This document shows positions 33,351 through 41,480 of a stretch of DNA of 64,000 bases, piece after piece. The DNA comes from Acidovorax sp. NB1 (lineage in GTDB: Bacteria; Pseudomonadota; Gammaproteobacteria; Burkholderiales; Burkholderiaceae_C): contig NZ_BJHU01000040.1 of NCBI RefSeq assembly GCF_005405905.1, positions 124,001-188,000 of the forward strand, in the 5' to 3' direction. Position numbers and translations under genes: made by a program. The notes below the pieces were generated by a model. That model had not been told where the DNA came from. It saw only the letters and a program-made list of their open reading frames with translations, and searched no databases. Numbering within the stretch: the stretch's first letter is position 1; every line of letters begins with the position of its first letter.

Positions 33351-34991
33351 TCAGGTCGCAGAGCAGCTAAAGCTCTCGGCCTTGGCTGGATCGCCCGAGC
33401 CGTTGTAGCGTGGGAACTTCGGAAACTCGCACACCGGGCGCTGGGCTGTGGGTGTGCGGGTGCCGGGCGCAAACTGCGTGGCCACCAGCTTGTCGGGTGC
33501 GTTGCCCTTCTCCACCCAGGCGTCCAACGCGGCCAGCAGGTCGATGGACAGCGGGTCGGTGCCCGGGCCGTCCAGGTTGTGGCCGACCGAGGGCGAGGTG
33601 AGCATGCGGGCAAAACCCTGCACCTTGCTGGCGCCCAGGCGCTGCTTCACCGAATCAAAGTATTCCGCCGTGCGGTACAGCGACACGCAGGTGTCCGACA
33701 GGCCGTACCAGATCAGCAGCTTGCCGCCCTTGTCGGCAAAGGCCGAGACATCCGGGTCGGTGCCGTCGATCATCTGCGCCAGGCGCAGGTACTGCGCGGC
33801 GTACAGCGTGGGGTCGTGGCGCAGGATGTCGGCGGTAGGGTTGCCCTCGACCACGCGTGCCGCCTCGGTCACGGCCATGTGGTTAAAGGACTCGCGCGCC
33901 TCAAAGCGGGGGCCGAACATGTACGACTCCCAGTCGGAGGTGGCCGCACCGCCCCGGCCGTAGCGAGGATAGCCCACCGCACCACGCGACAGGGTCACGG
34001 GCGTCTTGTGGTCGGAGTAGATGAGGCGGATGGTCTCGATCTGCCCGGCCGTAAGGCAGGTGTCGCTGTCGGCGCCCTTGCACAGCAACTCAGTGGGCAC
34101 ATAGTTGCAGGCCTCGACGTTGCCGATGATGCCGTCCTTGAGGCCGTCGAGCCCGTCGCACGCGGCCGTTTCGGCCTTGGCATACAACGCCACCTTGGCA
34201 GGGCTGAGCCAGTTTTCGCGGTTCTTGAAGATGTGCTGGATCACGTTGGGGCCCAGGTTGACCTGGTGCGCCTGCTGGCTGATGGCGGGCTCCATGGCCA
34301 CCACGCCGTCGTAGTCCTGCGGGTACTTTTGGGTGGAGATCAGGCCCGAGCGCCCGCCGTTGGAATGGCCCATGTGGTAGCGCCGCAGGGGCCGCTTGCC
34401 GTAGAACTCAGTGGCAATCGCCGTGCCCACCTCCAGCACGAAATGGTTGGCATCAAACGCGTGGTTGCGCAGCGCCACGTCGCTCTTGGCCCACTCGAAA
34501 CCCCGGCTTTGGTGGCCCGAGTCGGAACTGATCTTGACGTACGGGTTAGCCGATGGACCCACAAGCTGCTGGTACCACGGGTCGTCGGTGGGGATGAAGC
34601 CATCGAGCCCGCCGCCGCCAATGGTCAGCGTCTTGCCGTTCCACTGCGCCAGCGTGGGCAGCTCCACGGCCCAGTTGATTGTGGAGTCGGGCGAGGACAC
34701 GATCTGGCCACGCACGATGCAGACATCGAGCAGCGTGCCCTCGGCCTTGCGCAACTCGGTGCGGGTGACCTTGGCGCCATGGGGCAAGGTGGCAGAGGTG
34801 TAGGCGGAGCAGGCCTCGGCCAGCGGCTTGCTGGCCAGGGGCGCGGGGGCATCGTTGCCACCGCCGCAGGCGGTCAGCGCCAGGGCGGCGATGGTGCCCA
34901 GGCCGGTCAGGGTGCGGGTGGCCCATCGCCCGGCGGGACGCACGGCGCGGTGGGTGGACGCCAGGGCGGCGCGGGTGGGTGTCGGGAACAT
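33351..34991 (-). CDS. Tannase/feruloyl esterase family protein
   Basis: This 546-residue secreted esterase begins with a long basic/hydrophobic leader ending in ALTACGGG, so it may be a lipoprotein with lipobox Cys near residue 42. The nucleophile motif is GHSNGG, and paired Cys residues of the tannase family are visible. VVAMEPAISQQAH and the C-terminal GHNLDGPGTDPLSIDLL, contributing the catalytic His, complete the fold. It should hydrolyse aromatic esters such as gallate or ferulate esters. It is convergent with tarD and is followed upstream by a LuxR-type regulator on the same strand. Confidence 0.87.
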   Translation of the reverse strand: MFPTPTRAALASTHRAVRPAGRWATRTLTGLGTIAALALTACGGGNDAPAPLASKPLAEACSAYTSATLPHGAKVTRTELRKAEGTLLDVCIVRGQIVSSPDSTINWAVELPTLAQWNGKTLTIGGGGLDGFIPTDDPWYQQLVGPSANPYVKISSDSGHQSRGFEWAKSDVALRNHAFDANHFVLEVGTAIATEFYGKRPLRRYHMGHSNGGRSGLISTQKYPQDYDGVVAMEPAISQQAHQVNLGPNVIQHIFKNRENWLSPAKVALYAKAETAACDGLDGLKDGIIGNVEACNYVPTELLCKGADSDTCLTAGQIETIRLIYSDHKTPVTLSRGAVGYPRYGRGGAATSDWESYMFGPRFEARESFNHMAVTEAARVVEGNPTADILRHDPTLYAAQYLRLAQMIDGTDPDVSAFADKGGKLLIWYGLSDTCVSLYRTAEYFDSVKQRLGASKVQGFARMLTSPSVGHNLDGPGTDPLSIDLLAALDAWVEKGNAPDKLVATQFAPGTRTPTAQRPVCEFPKFPRYNGSGDPAKAESFSCSAT

Positions 34992-35168
34992 GCGGGAGTC
35001 TCCTGTGGTGGTGTTTTTCTCAGGAGCCCGGGCTTCGCGGCAAGGTCTGCGCCGCAGCCCCTTGGCTCCGGTGCGGACGATAGAAAAAGAAGGCGCCGCT
35101 GCAGCCTCTGCAAATGCAGAGGGAGCGGGAAACTACCGAGCCCCCGACCGAGGGCTTTCCATGGGCTG

Positions 35169-36233
35169 CTACGCGTTGCGCAGCGCCGCCACCAGCTCCA
35201 GCTTGTTGCGCACACCCAGCACCGCATAGGCGGTGCGCAGGTAGGTGCGCACCGTGGCGGGCGTGAGGCCCAGCGCGCCAGCAATGTCTTTGTGCGACTG
35301 CCCTTGGGCATAGAGCATGGCGGCGCTCAGCTCGCGCGGGGCCAGGGGCTGCTTGTGGCGGCCCGATGCCATGCTCAGCGCCACCAGGGGGCCGCAGGGC
35401 TCCAGCCGCAGGCGGCAGGCTTTGCCCACGGCCAGGGTGCAGGGTGCGTTGGGCAGGGCCTGCACCACGGCCGGGGGCAAGCGGGAGCCCGTCCACTCCG
35501 GGCAGGCCGCGCGCAGGGCCTGGCTGATGCGCAGGCCTGCAAACAGCAGCTCCCCCGTGGGCTGGGCGAGGGCAAAACTGTCCCAGGGGCGGCGGGGCGA
35601 ATCGTGTTGCAGCCGCTGCAGACGGTGGTGCCAGTGCTGCAACAGGTGCAGCACAAACTCGCCAAACAGCACGGTTTCGGCGTCGGTGAACTCGGTGCGT
35701 GTCTGCGGACGGTAGACCGAGACAAAAAACATCAGCCCGCTGTGGGGCAATTCGGCCGTGAGGGCCATGCAGTGGTACAGGCCATGCCGCTCGGCAAACG
35801 CCACCACCTGCGGGTCTTCGGGCAGCGCGCCCACCACGTCGCGCTCACGGATCACCTCGCCCAGGCGGCGCATGGACTGCTGCGCAAAATCGTCCACCGC
35901 CGACAGGGCATTCCATTCGTCGGCAAAACCCCGGGCCAGGCCGATGCTGCCGTGCAGCCAGTTGCGCGGTGCGCCCTGGGCCACTGGCGCATCCACGCCC
36001 TGTCCGGCACCGCCATCCACCTCGCTGCCGGGCTCGCCCGCCGACACCTCGCCCCACCAGGCCGAATCAAAAGGCACCAGTTCGCGCAGCGTCTGCAGCG
36101 CCTGGTGCAGCAGGTCTTGGGGTGGGGTCTGCTGCGCCTGTTCGGACAACCGCAGCAGGCTGCGGCTGAGCGCGCGCAGAGGGGCGGCTGATGCCGCCTG
36201 GGCGGCATGGGGTGCCTGGGCTGCCAAGGCCAT
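35169..36233 (-). CDS. LuxR-type helix-turn-helix regulator
   Basis: This 354-residue protein has a C-terminal LuxR/FixJ-type helix-turn-helix (LSAAMLYAQGQSHKDIAGALGLTPATVRTYLRTAYAVLGVRNKLELVAAL). The N-terminal 280 residues have no recognised motif, and may be a PAS- or GAF-like sensor. The ATG at 36233 was chosen over an in-frame upstream start because it lies next to a plausible N-terminus. It is 177 bases upstream of, and on the same strand as, the tannase-like gene, which it may control. Confidence 0.8.
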   Translation of the reverse strand: MALAAQAPHAAQAASAAPLRALSRSLLRLSEQAQQTPPQDLLHQALQTLRELVPFDSAWWGEVSAGEPGSEVDGGAGQGVDAPVAQGAPRNWLHGSIGLARGFADEWNALSAVDDFAQQSMRRLGEVIRERDVVGALPEDPQVVAFAERHGLYHCMALTAELPHSGLMFFVSVYRPQTRTEFTDAETVLFGEFVLHLLQHWHHRLQRLQHDSPRRPWDSFALAQPTGELLFAGLRISQALRAACPEWTGSRLPPAVVQALPNAPCTLAVGKACRLRLEPCGPLVALSMASGRHKQPLAPRELSAAMLYAQGQSHKDIAGALGLTPATVRTYLRTAYAVLGVRNKLELVAALRNA

Positions 36234-36314
36234 GGTGTCTCCTGGTTTTTGGGGCGATGGTAGCCGCCACGCCGCAGCCACCCGCCCCATGCGCCCAGCG
36301 GCTCCAGGAGATGA

Positions 36315-36375
36315 TTACTATGATTTCAGGAGCTAAAAACCCTTGATGGAAGAGCGGAAAAGACCATTTTTATAC
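36315..36375 (+). repeat. Dispersed ~65 bp element, copy C
   Basis: The order CTATGATTT, GGAGCTA, CCCTTGATGG, GAGCGG, CCATTTTTAT matches the other copies, though it is the most diverged. It fills the gap between the LuxR and M14-like genes. Confidence 0.6.
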
Positions 36376-36389
36376 AGATTTTTAGCCCT

Positions 36390-37487
36390 TCAGCCCGCCA
36401 AACCGTCCACCGCCTGGAACATCGACTGCCGTGCCTGGCTGACGATCTGGCCCTTCCACACATCGGTGTCGGTGTAGAAGGCCGCCAGCATTTGCGCCTT
36501 GATCTGCGCTGCCTTGTCGGCGGGCGTGTCGGGATGCAGGTTGAGCCACTGTTCAGCGCGGATGGCATTCATCACGTCGAGCACGGGCACGGTGCCGTAC
36601 TCCATCGCAATGCCCGTGCTCTCGGCGTGCGGGCACTCGTCGTAGATCGCGTTCCACATCAAGCCCGTGAGGAAGGCCGAGGTCGAGGAACCGTCGTAGA
36701 TCGAGGTCACCGGCGTGGCACCACCGCCATCCCACCAGGCGCGGGCACGTGCCACCGAAGCGGCATCGTCCTTGCCGGCATAGATGCGCTCGCCGTGGCC
36801 GCTGGGGCCCAGGCCCGTGTGCAAATCGATCCAGGCGATCTGCGACGCAGCTGCACCGTGCTGGCGCAGCACCTGGCGCAGCGTGCGGTTGCTCCAGGTG
36901 GGCTCGGTGCCACCAAAGAAGATGCCTTGCGGAAACTCGTGCTGGCCCTGCGAGATGGCAGCCTGCCAGGCGGCCTCGCCCTTGGTATCGATGTAGTGCT
37001 GCACAGCGGCCAGGTTCTCGGGGCCGGGCGGCCATTGCTCGGGCAGCAGCAGGGGCTGCACCTCGCGGTAGGCGGTGTTCACGGGCAGGGGTTGGCTGAA
37101 GTCCTGGAAGTTGCGGTTCAGGTCCACGTTCTCGTGCGTGAAGCGGCGCACGTGCGAGAAGCCGTAGGGATTGAGCGCGTGGATGTAGAGCGTGGCCACA
37201 CCGGCATCGCGGGCCTTGGCGCGCCACTCGGCATCGTGCAGCGCAAACACCTGCACGCCGCTACCGCAGTAGCCCTCGACGCCATGGCAGGCGCTGCTCA
37301 CGATGAGCAGCTTTTTCGCATCCGCCGGGCCGTCGCGCACCACGTCCATGGCCAGGTCTTCACCATCGCGGCCCTTGAGCGGGTGGGCGTGCGATTCGAT
37401 GGACAGGCCGGCGGCGGCTGCGGCCTCCAGAAATTTTGTGCGCGCCTGGGCATAGCTGGGCGAGAAGGCTTCGACGATTCCGGTCAT
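36390..37487 (-). CDS. DUF2817 / M14-like carboxypeptidase family protein
   Basis: This 365-residue protein resembles the M14-type DUF2817 family. SSACHGVEGYCGSG has the first zinc-binding His and Glu positions, and NPYGFSHVRRFTHENVDLNRNFQDF is typical of M14 active-site regions. DLHTGLGPSGHGE supplies a further His, and AMEYGTVPV the general-base Glu. It is likely a zinc-dependent peptidase or amidohydrolase. It heads a set of hydrolases with the M20 and ArgE-like genes, though a terminator separates it from the M20 gene. Confidence 0.8.
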   Translation of the reverse strand: MTGIVEAFSPSYAQARTKFLEAAAAAGLSIESHAHPLKGRDGEDLAMDVVRDGPADAKKLLIVSSACHGVEGYCGSGVQVFALHDAEWRAKARDAGVATLYIHALNPYGFSHVRRFTHENVDLNRNFQDFSQPLPVNTAYREVQPLLLPEQWPPGPENLAAVQHYIDTKGEAAWQAAISQGQHEFPQGIFFGGTEPTWSNRTLRQVLRQHGAAASQIAWIDLHTGLGPSGHGERIYAGKDDAASVARARAWWDGGGATPVTSIYDGSSTSAFLTGLMWNAIYDECPHAESTGIAMEYGTVPVLDVMNAIRAEQWLNLHPDTPADKAAQIKAQMLAAFYTDTDVWKGQIVSQARQSMFQAVDGLAG

Positions 37488-37517
37488 GGGTGGGGCTTTC
37501 GGGAGTCAGTGGGGACA

Positions 37518-37557
37518 CAAAAAGAAAACCCGGGCACGCGCGCTGCGTGCGCCGGGT
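37518..37557 (-). terminator. Intrinsic terminator of the M20 gene
   Basis: On the minus strand ACCCGG and CCGGGT arms with GCACGC/GCGTGC inside form a strong stem, followed directly by TTTTCTTTTTG. It ends the M20 transcript before the M14-like gene. Confidence 0.82.
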
Positions 37558-37598
37558 GGAGGGGGATCAACGCCGCTCAAAGCGGAGTCGAGGCAGCT

Positions 37599-38810
37599 TC
37601 AGGCGGCTTTGGCGGGCTGGGCCAGCCACTCTTCGGCCAGCTTGACCCAGTAGGTCGCGCCCAGCGGGATCAGATCGTCGTTGAAGTCGTAGCTGGGGTT
37701 GTGCAGCATGCAGGGGCCGCCGCCGTGGCCCATCTCGCGGTGGGCGCCGTCGCCGTTGGCGATGAAGCAGTACGCACCGGGCTTGGCCTGCAGCATGTAG
37801 GCAAAGTCTTCGGCGCCCATGGTGGGCTCCTGGGCCACCACATGCTCTTCACCCACGATGCTGGCCATGACCTTGCGGGCAAATTCGGCCTCGGCGGGCG
37901 AGTTGACGGTGGGCGGGTAGTTGCGCACGAACTCGAATTCGCAGGTGGCATCGTGCGCAGCGCAGTGGTGCTCGGCGATCTGGCGCATGCGCTTTTCAAT
38001 AAGGTCTGTCACTTCGGTGGTGAAGGTGCGCACCGTGCCCTGCAGCTCGACGCTGTCGGGCACCACATTGGTGGCCTCGCCCGCGTGGATCATGGTGACC
38101 GAGATCACGCCCGCATCCACCGGCTTCTTGTTGCGGCTGATGATGGTCTGAAACGACTGCACCATGCCGCAGGCGATTGGCACCGGGTCGATGCCGGTGT
38201 GCGGCAGCGCCGCATGGCCGCCCTTGCCACGCAGGGTGATCTTGAACTCGCTGGTCGATGCCATCACCGGGCCGGGGCTCACGGCAAAGGTGCCCACGGG
38301 CATGCCGGGCCAGTTGTGCATGCCGTACACGGCCTCCATGGGGAACTGCTCGAACAGACCGTCCTCGATCATCACGCGCGCACCGCCACCGCCCTCTTCG
38401 GCCGGCTGGAAGATCAGGTACACGGTGCCGTCGAAGTTGCGATGCTTGGCAAAGTGCTGCGCGGCTGCCAGCAGCATGGCCACGTGGCCGTCGTGGCCGC
38501 AGGCGTGCATCTTGCCCTGGTGTTTGCTCGCGTGGGCAAAGGTGTTGAACTCCTGCATGGGCAGGGCGTCCATGTCGGCGCGCAGGCCAATCGCGCGGCC
38601 ATTGGCGCCGCCGTCACGCCCCTTGACGATGCCCACCACGCCCGTCTTGCCCAGGCCCCGGTGGATGGGAATGCCCCACTCGGTGAGCTTTTGCGCCACC
38701 ACGTCGGCGGTGCGCACCTCTTCGAAGCACAGCTCGGGGTGGGCGTGAATGTCCCGGCGCACCGCTGCAATACTGGCCGCCTGGGTGACGATGGAGTCAA
38801 TAACGTTCAT
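37599..38810 (-). CDS. M20-family amidohydrolase (hippurate-hydrolase/IAA-amino-acid hydrolase type)
   Basis: This 403-residue enzyme has RRDIHAHPELCFEE near the N-terminus, MHACGHDGHVAMLL with metal ligands, and FQPAEEGGGGARVMIEDGLF carrying the catalytic Glu pair. FAYMLQAKPGAYCFIANGD lies near the C-terminus. It should remove acyl groups from N-acyl amino acids such as hippurate. It is divergent from the ArgE-like gene across 76 bases. An intrinsic terminator follows. Confidence 0.92.
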   Translation of the reverse strand: MNVIDSIVTQAASIAAVRRDIHAHPELCFEEVRTADVVAQKLTEWGIPIHRGLGKTGVVGIVKGRDGGANGRAIGLRADMDALPMQEFNTFAHASKHQGKMHACGHDGHVAMLLAAAQHFAKHRNFDGTVYLIFQPAEEGGGGARVMIEDGLFEQFPMEAVYGMHNWPGMPVGTFAVSPGPVMASTSEFKITLRGKGGHAALPHTGIDPVPIACGMVQSFQTIISRNKKPVDAGVISVTMIHAGEATNVVPDSVELQGTVRTFTTEVTDLIEKRMRQIAEHHCAAHDATCEFEFVRNYPPTVNSPAEAEFARKVMASIVGEEHVVAQEPTMGAEDFAYMLQAKPGAYCFIANGDGAHREMGHGGGPCMLHNPSYDFNDDLIPLGATYWVKLAEEWLAQPAKAA

Positions 38811-38886
38811 GATATGTGTCCTTACGATCTCACAGTCTAGCCCGGGAGCAACACACGTGCCAACCCGGGTTATTCGCTAGCCACCC

Positions 38887-40044
38887 ATGATTTCTGCCCA
38901 CGCCCTCGAACTTGCGCAAACCCTGGTGCGCATGAACACCGTCAGCCACAACTCCAATCTGGAGCTGATCCACTTCATCCGCGACCACCTGGCCAAGCTG
39001 GGCGTGAAAAGCCGCCTGACCTTCAACGAGGACAAGACCAAGGCCAACCTGTTCGCCACGCTGGGCGAGGGCAAGCCGGCGGGCATCATCCTCTCGGGCC
39101 ACACCGACACGGTGCCGTGGGACGGGCAGGACTGGACCATGGACCCGCTGAGCGCGCTGGTGCAGGACGGCAAGCTCTACGGGCGCGGCAGCGCCGACAT
39201 GAAGGCCTTCATCGGCATCGCCGTGTCGCAGGCCGAGCAGTTCCTGAACAGCGATGCGCCGTTTGCCCTCCACTACGCGTTCAGCTACGAGGAAGAGATC
39301 GGCTGCTTTGGGGTGAAGGAACTCATCGCCGACCTGCGCGATGCCAACATCACGCCCCTGGCCTGCATCGTGGGCGAGCCCACCAGCATGATTCCTGCCA
39401 TCGCGCACAAGGGCGTGTACCGCTACAAGTGCTGCGTGCGTGGCAAGGAGGCGCATTCGTCCCTCACCCCCCATTCGGTCAACGCCATCGAGATGGCCGC
39501 CCGTGTGGTGGGCCGGGTGCGCGACATGGCAGAAGACTTTGAAAAGAACGAGCCCCGCTTCGAGGGCTTTGACGTGCCGTTCTCCACCAGCAGCGTGGGC
39601 CAGTTCCACGGCGGCATTGCCGACAACGTGGTGCCGCGCGACGCCGAGTTCCGCTACGAGTTCCGCGACCTGCCCACGGCCAACGCGGCGCAGATGCAGT
39701 CCGAAGTGGTGGCCTACGCCCAGTCGCTGGAGCCCGCCATGAAGAAGGTGGCGCCGGCAGCGGGCTTCGCGTTCGAGACCATCTGCGAGATCCCGAGCTT
39801 TCTGGGCAGCAAGGACGACCCGGTGACGCGCCTGGCGCAAGAGCTGTCGGGCGAAAAAGGCACCACGCTGGTGGCCTTTGGCACCGAGGCGGGCCTGTTC
39901 AAGAACGCGGGCATCTCCACCGTGGTGTGCGGCCCCGGCAGCATCCAGCAGGCGCACCAGCCCGACGAGTACGTGAGCCTGGAGCAGCTCGCGCGCTGCG
40001 AGGCGTTCATGCAGGGGCTGGCGCGCACCAAGTCGTTCGGCTGA
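38887..40044 (+). CDS. argE: Acetylornithine deacetylase (ArgE) or related M20 deacylase
   Basis: This 385-residue M20 zinc hydrolase matches ArgE in length (383 in E. coli). SGHTDTVPWDGQDW supplies the first metal ligands, YGRGSADMKAFIG the bridging Asp, SYEEEIGCFG the catalytic Glu pair and GEPTSM the next ligand; GPGSIQQAHQPDEYV is typical of ArgE C-termini. It should deacetylate N-acetylornithine for arginine synthesis, but its location among catabolic hydrolases allows a broader N-acyl substrate. Confidence 0.86.
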   Translation: MISAHALELAQTLVRMNTVSHNSNLELIHFIRDHLAKLGVKSRLTFNEDKTKANLFATLGEGKPAGIILSGHTDTVPWDGQDWTMDPLSALVQDGKLYGRGSADMKAFIGIAVSQAEQFLNSDAPFALHYAFSYEEEIGCFGVKELIADLRDANITPLACIVGEPTSMIPAIAHKGVYRYKCCVRGKEAHSSLTPHSVNAIEMAARVVGRVRDMAEDFEKNEPRFEGFDVPFSTSSVGQFHGGIADNVVPRDAEFRYEFRDLPTANAAQMQSEVVAYAQSLEPAMKKVAPAAGFAFETICEIPSFLGSKDDPVTRLAQELSGEKGTTLVAFGTEAGLFKNAGISTVVCGPGSIQQAHQPDEYVSLEQLARCEAFMQGLARTKSFG

Positions 40045-40118
40045 CGCGCGGCAAGCGGCGAGCAGGTCAGGGCAACGCAAGGCGCGCAAGGATTGCACTG
40101 CGCGCGGCCCAGACCAGT

Positions 40119-40194
40119 GCCACCGTGGAACTGGCTTTGCCAGGCCACCGGTGGCGTCCCCCTCCGGGGGAAGACGCGAAGCGGCTCAGGGGGA
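40119..40194 (-). repeat. CCCCCTGA element, copy 1
   Basis: On the minus strand it begins CCCCCTGAGCCGCTTCGCG, has CCCCC-GGA-GGGGG as a hairpin and continues GGCCTGGCAAAGCCAG and CCACGG. It starts one or two bases after the stop of the binding-protein gene at 40197. Copies lie at 49845, 51032 and 54823. Confidence 0.75.
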
Positions 40195-40196
40195 AA

Positions 40197-41345
40197 TCAG
40201 GTTCTTACCCGGCCGTCCCCGGTCAGCATCGACATTTCCACAAACTTCGACGCCGCATGGCTGGTGGCGCTGAACGACACCGGAAAACCCGAGATCACCT
40301 GGTTGCCGATGGCCTCGGTGCCCGTGATGAAGCTCTCGCGCGTGATCTTGCCGCCCGCCTGGGCCTGGCGCAGGCCCTCGGCAAACACACGGGCGGCCAC
40401 GTAGCCCTCCATGCTGGAGTAGTTGGCCTGCACCTTGTCGCCACCCTTCTTGATGGCCTCCAGAAACTCGCGCGTGATCTGGCGCGAAGGCTGGTAGGGC
40501 GAAGGCACGACCTGCGACACCACCACCCCGGCGCCGTCCTTGCCCAGCTCGTCGGCCAGGGCCTGGGTACCGACGAAGGACACGTTGTAGAACGTGCCGC
40601 CAAACCCTGCCTTGCGCGCTGCGCGCACGAACGCGGCGGCCGATGCATAGGCCGTGATCTGCACGATGGCGTCGGGCATGGCGGGCACCAGCTTGTCGAT
40701 GGCGGCCTTCACGTCCACCGAATTGCGCTCCACCGTGGCCGTGGCCACCGGGGTGAGCTTGAGTTCGGTGAGGGCCTTCGTCACCCCGTCCAGACCCGCC
40801 TTGCCATAGGCATCGTTCTGGTAGAAGACCGCGATCTTCTTGAGCCCCAGGTTGGTGAGCTGGCGCACGATGAGCGCGGTTTCGTCGTAGTACGAGGCAC
40901 GCACATGGAAGATGAGCCGGTTGAACGGCTGGCGCAGCGCCTCCGCTCCCGTGAAAGGCCCAAAAAACGGCACCTTGGCCTGGTTGAACAGCGGCATCGC
41001 CGCCAGGCTGGTGGGCGTGCCGATGTAGCCAAACAGCGCAAACACCTCGTCGGCGATCAGTTTCCTGGTGTTCTCGGCGCAGCGGTCGGGCTCGTAGCCG
41101 TCGTCCAGCGTGCGGATCTCGACCATGCGTTTGCCTACGCCGCCCTGGGCGTTGAGCTGGTCGAAAAACAGCTTGGCGCCCTGGTTGAACTGCACGCCCA
41201 GCTGGGCGGCCGGGCCGGTGAAGGCGGCCGACTGGCCCAGCACGATGCGGCCCTCGCCCTGCGCCCGGGCCAGGCCGAACCCACCCAGCGCCACGGCGCC
41301 CATGCCCACCGAAAACTGCCTGCGACCCAATACTGTCTGGTTCAT
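40197..41345 (-). CDS. Branched-chain amino acid-type ABC transporter binding protein
   Basis: This 382-residue periplasmic binding protein of the LivJ/LivK class has a twin-arginine-like signal (RRQFSVG then a hydrophobic stretch, cleavage near residue 29). The mature part begins EGRIVLGQSAAFTGPAAQLGVQFNQGAKLFFDQLNAQGGV. It would bind amino acids, amides or small carboxylates. No permease or ATPase gene is adjacent, so it either supplies a distant system or acts with a general one. Divergent from the molybdopterin oxidoreductase. Confidence 0.9.
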   Translation of the reverse strand: MNQTVLGRRQFSVGMGAVALGGFGLARAQGEGRIVLGQSAAFTGPAAQLGVQFNQGAKLFFDQLNAQGGVGKRMVEIRTLDDGYEPDRCAENTRKLIADEVFALFGYIGTPTSLAAMPLFNQAKVPFFGPFTGAEALRQPFNRLIFHVRASYYDETALIVRQLTNLGLKKIAVFYQNDAYGKAGLDGVTKALTELKLTPVATATVERNSVDVKAAIDKLVPAMPDAIVQITAYASAAAFVRAARKAGFGGTFYNVSFVGTQALADELGKDGAGVVVSQVVPSPYQPSRQITREFLEAIKKGGDKVQANYSSMEGYVAARVFAEGLRQAQAGGKITRESFITGTEAIGNQVISGFPVSFSATSHAASKFVEMSMLTGDGRVRT

Positions 41346-41480
41346 GGTGAAATCTCTGCTCTTCTAAGAAGTTGGGGGGCATGCCCCTCTGCGCTGCCGG
41401 TAGGCAGCCTCCTTGGAACTGCGGCAACTTATGCATGCCCGTTCCAACCCTGAGTGCCAGTTTAACGATCAAGCCCCCGA

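Noticed and set aside
33579..36191. Very long open frame on the plus strand antisense to the tannase-like and LuxR genes
   Set aside because: Composition is Gly/Arg/His/Gln-rich as in GC-skewed antisense frames, while the minus-strand proteins have recognisable domains.
36492..38840. Long open frame on the plus strand (over 780 codons) antisense to the M14-like and M20 genes
   Set aside because: No family resemblance; it is an antisense frame caused by high GC content, and both minus-strand genes have clear active-site motifs.
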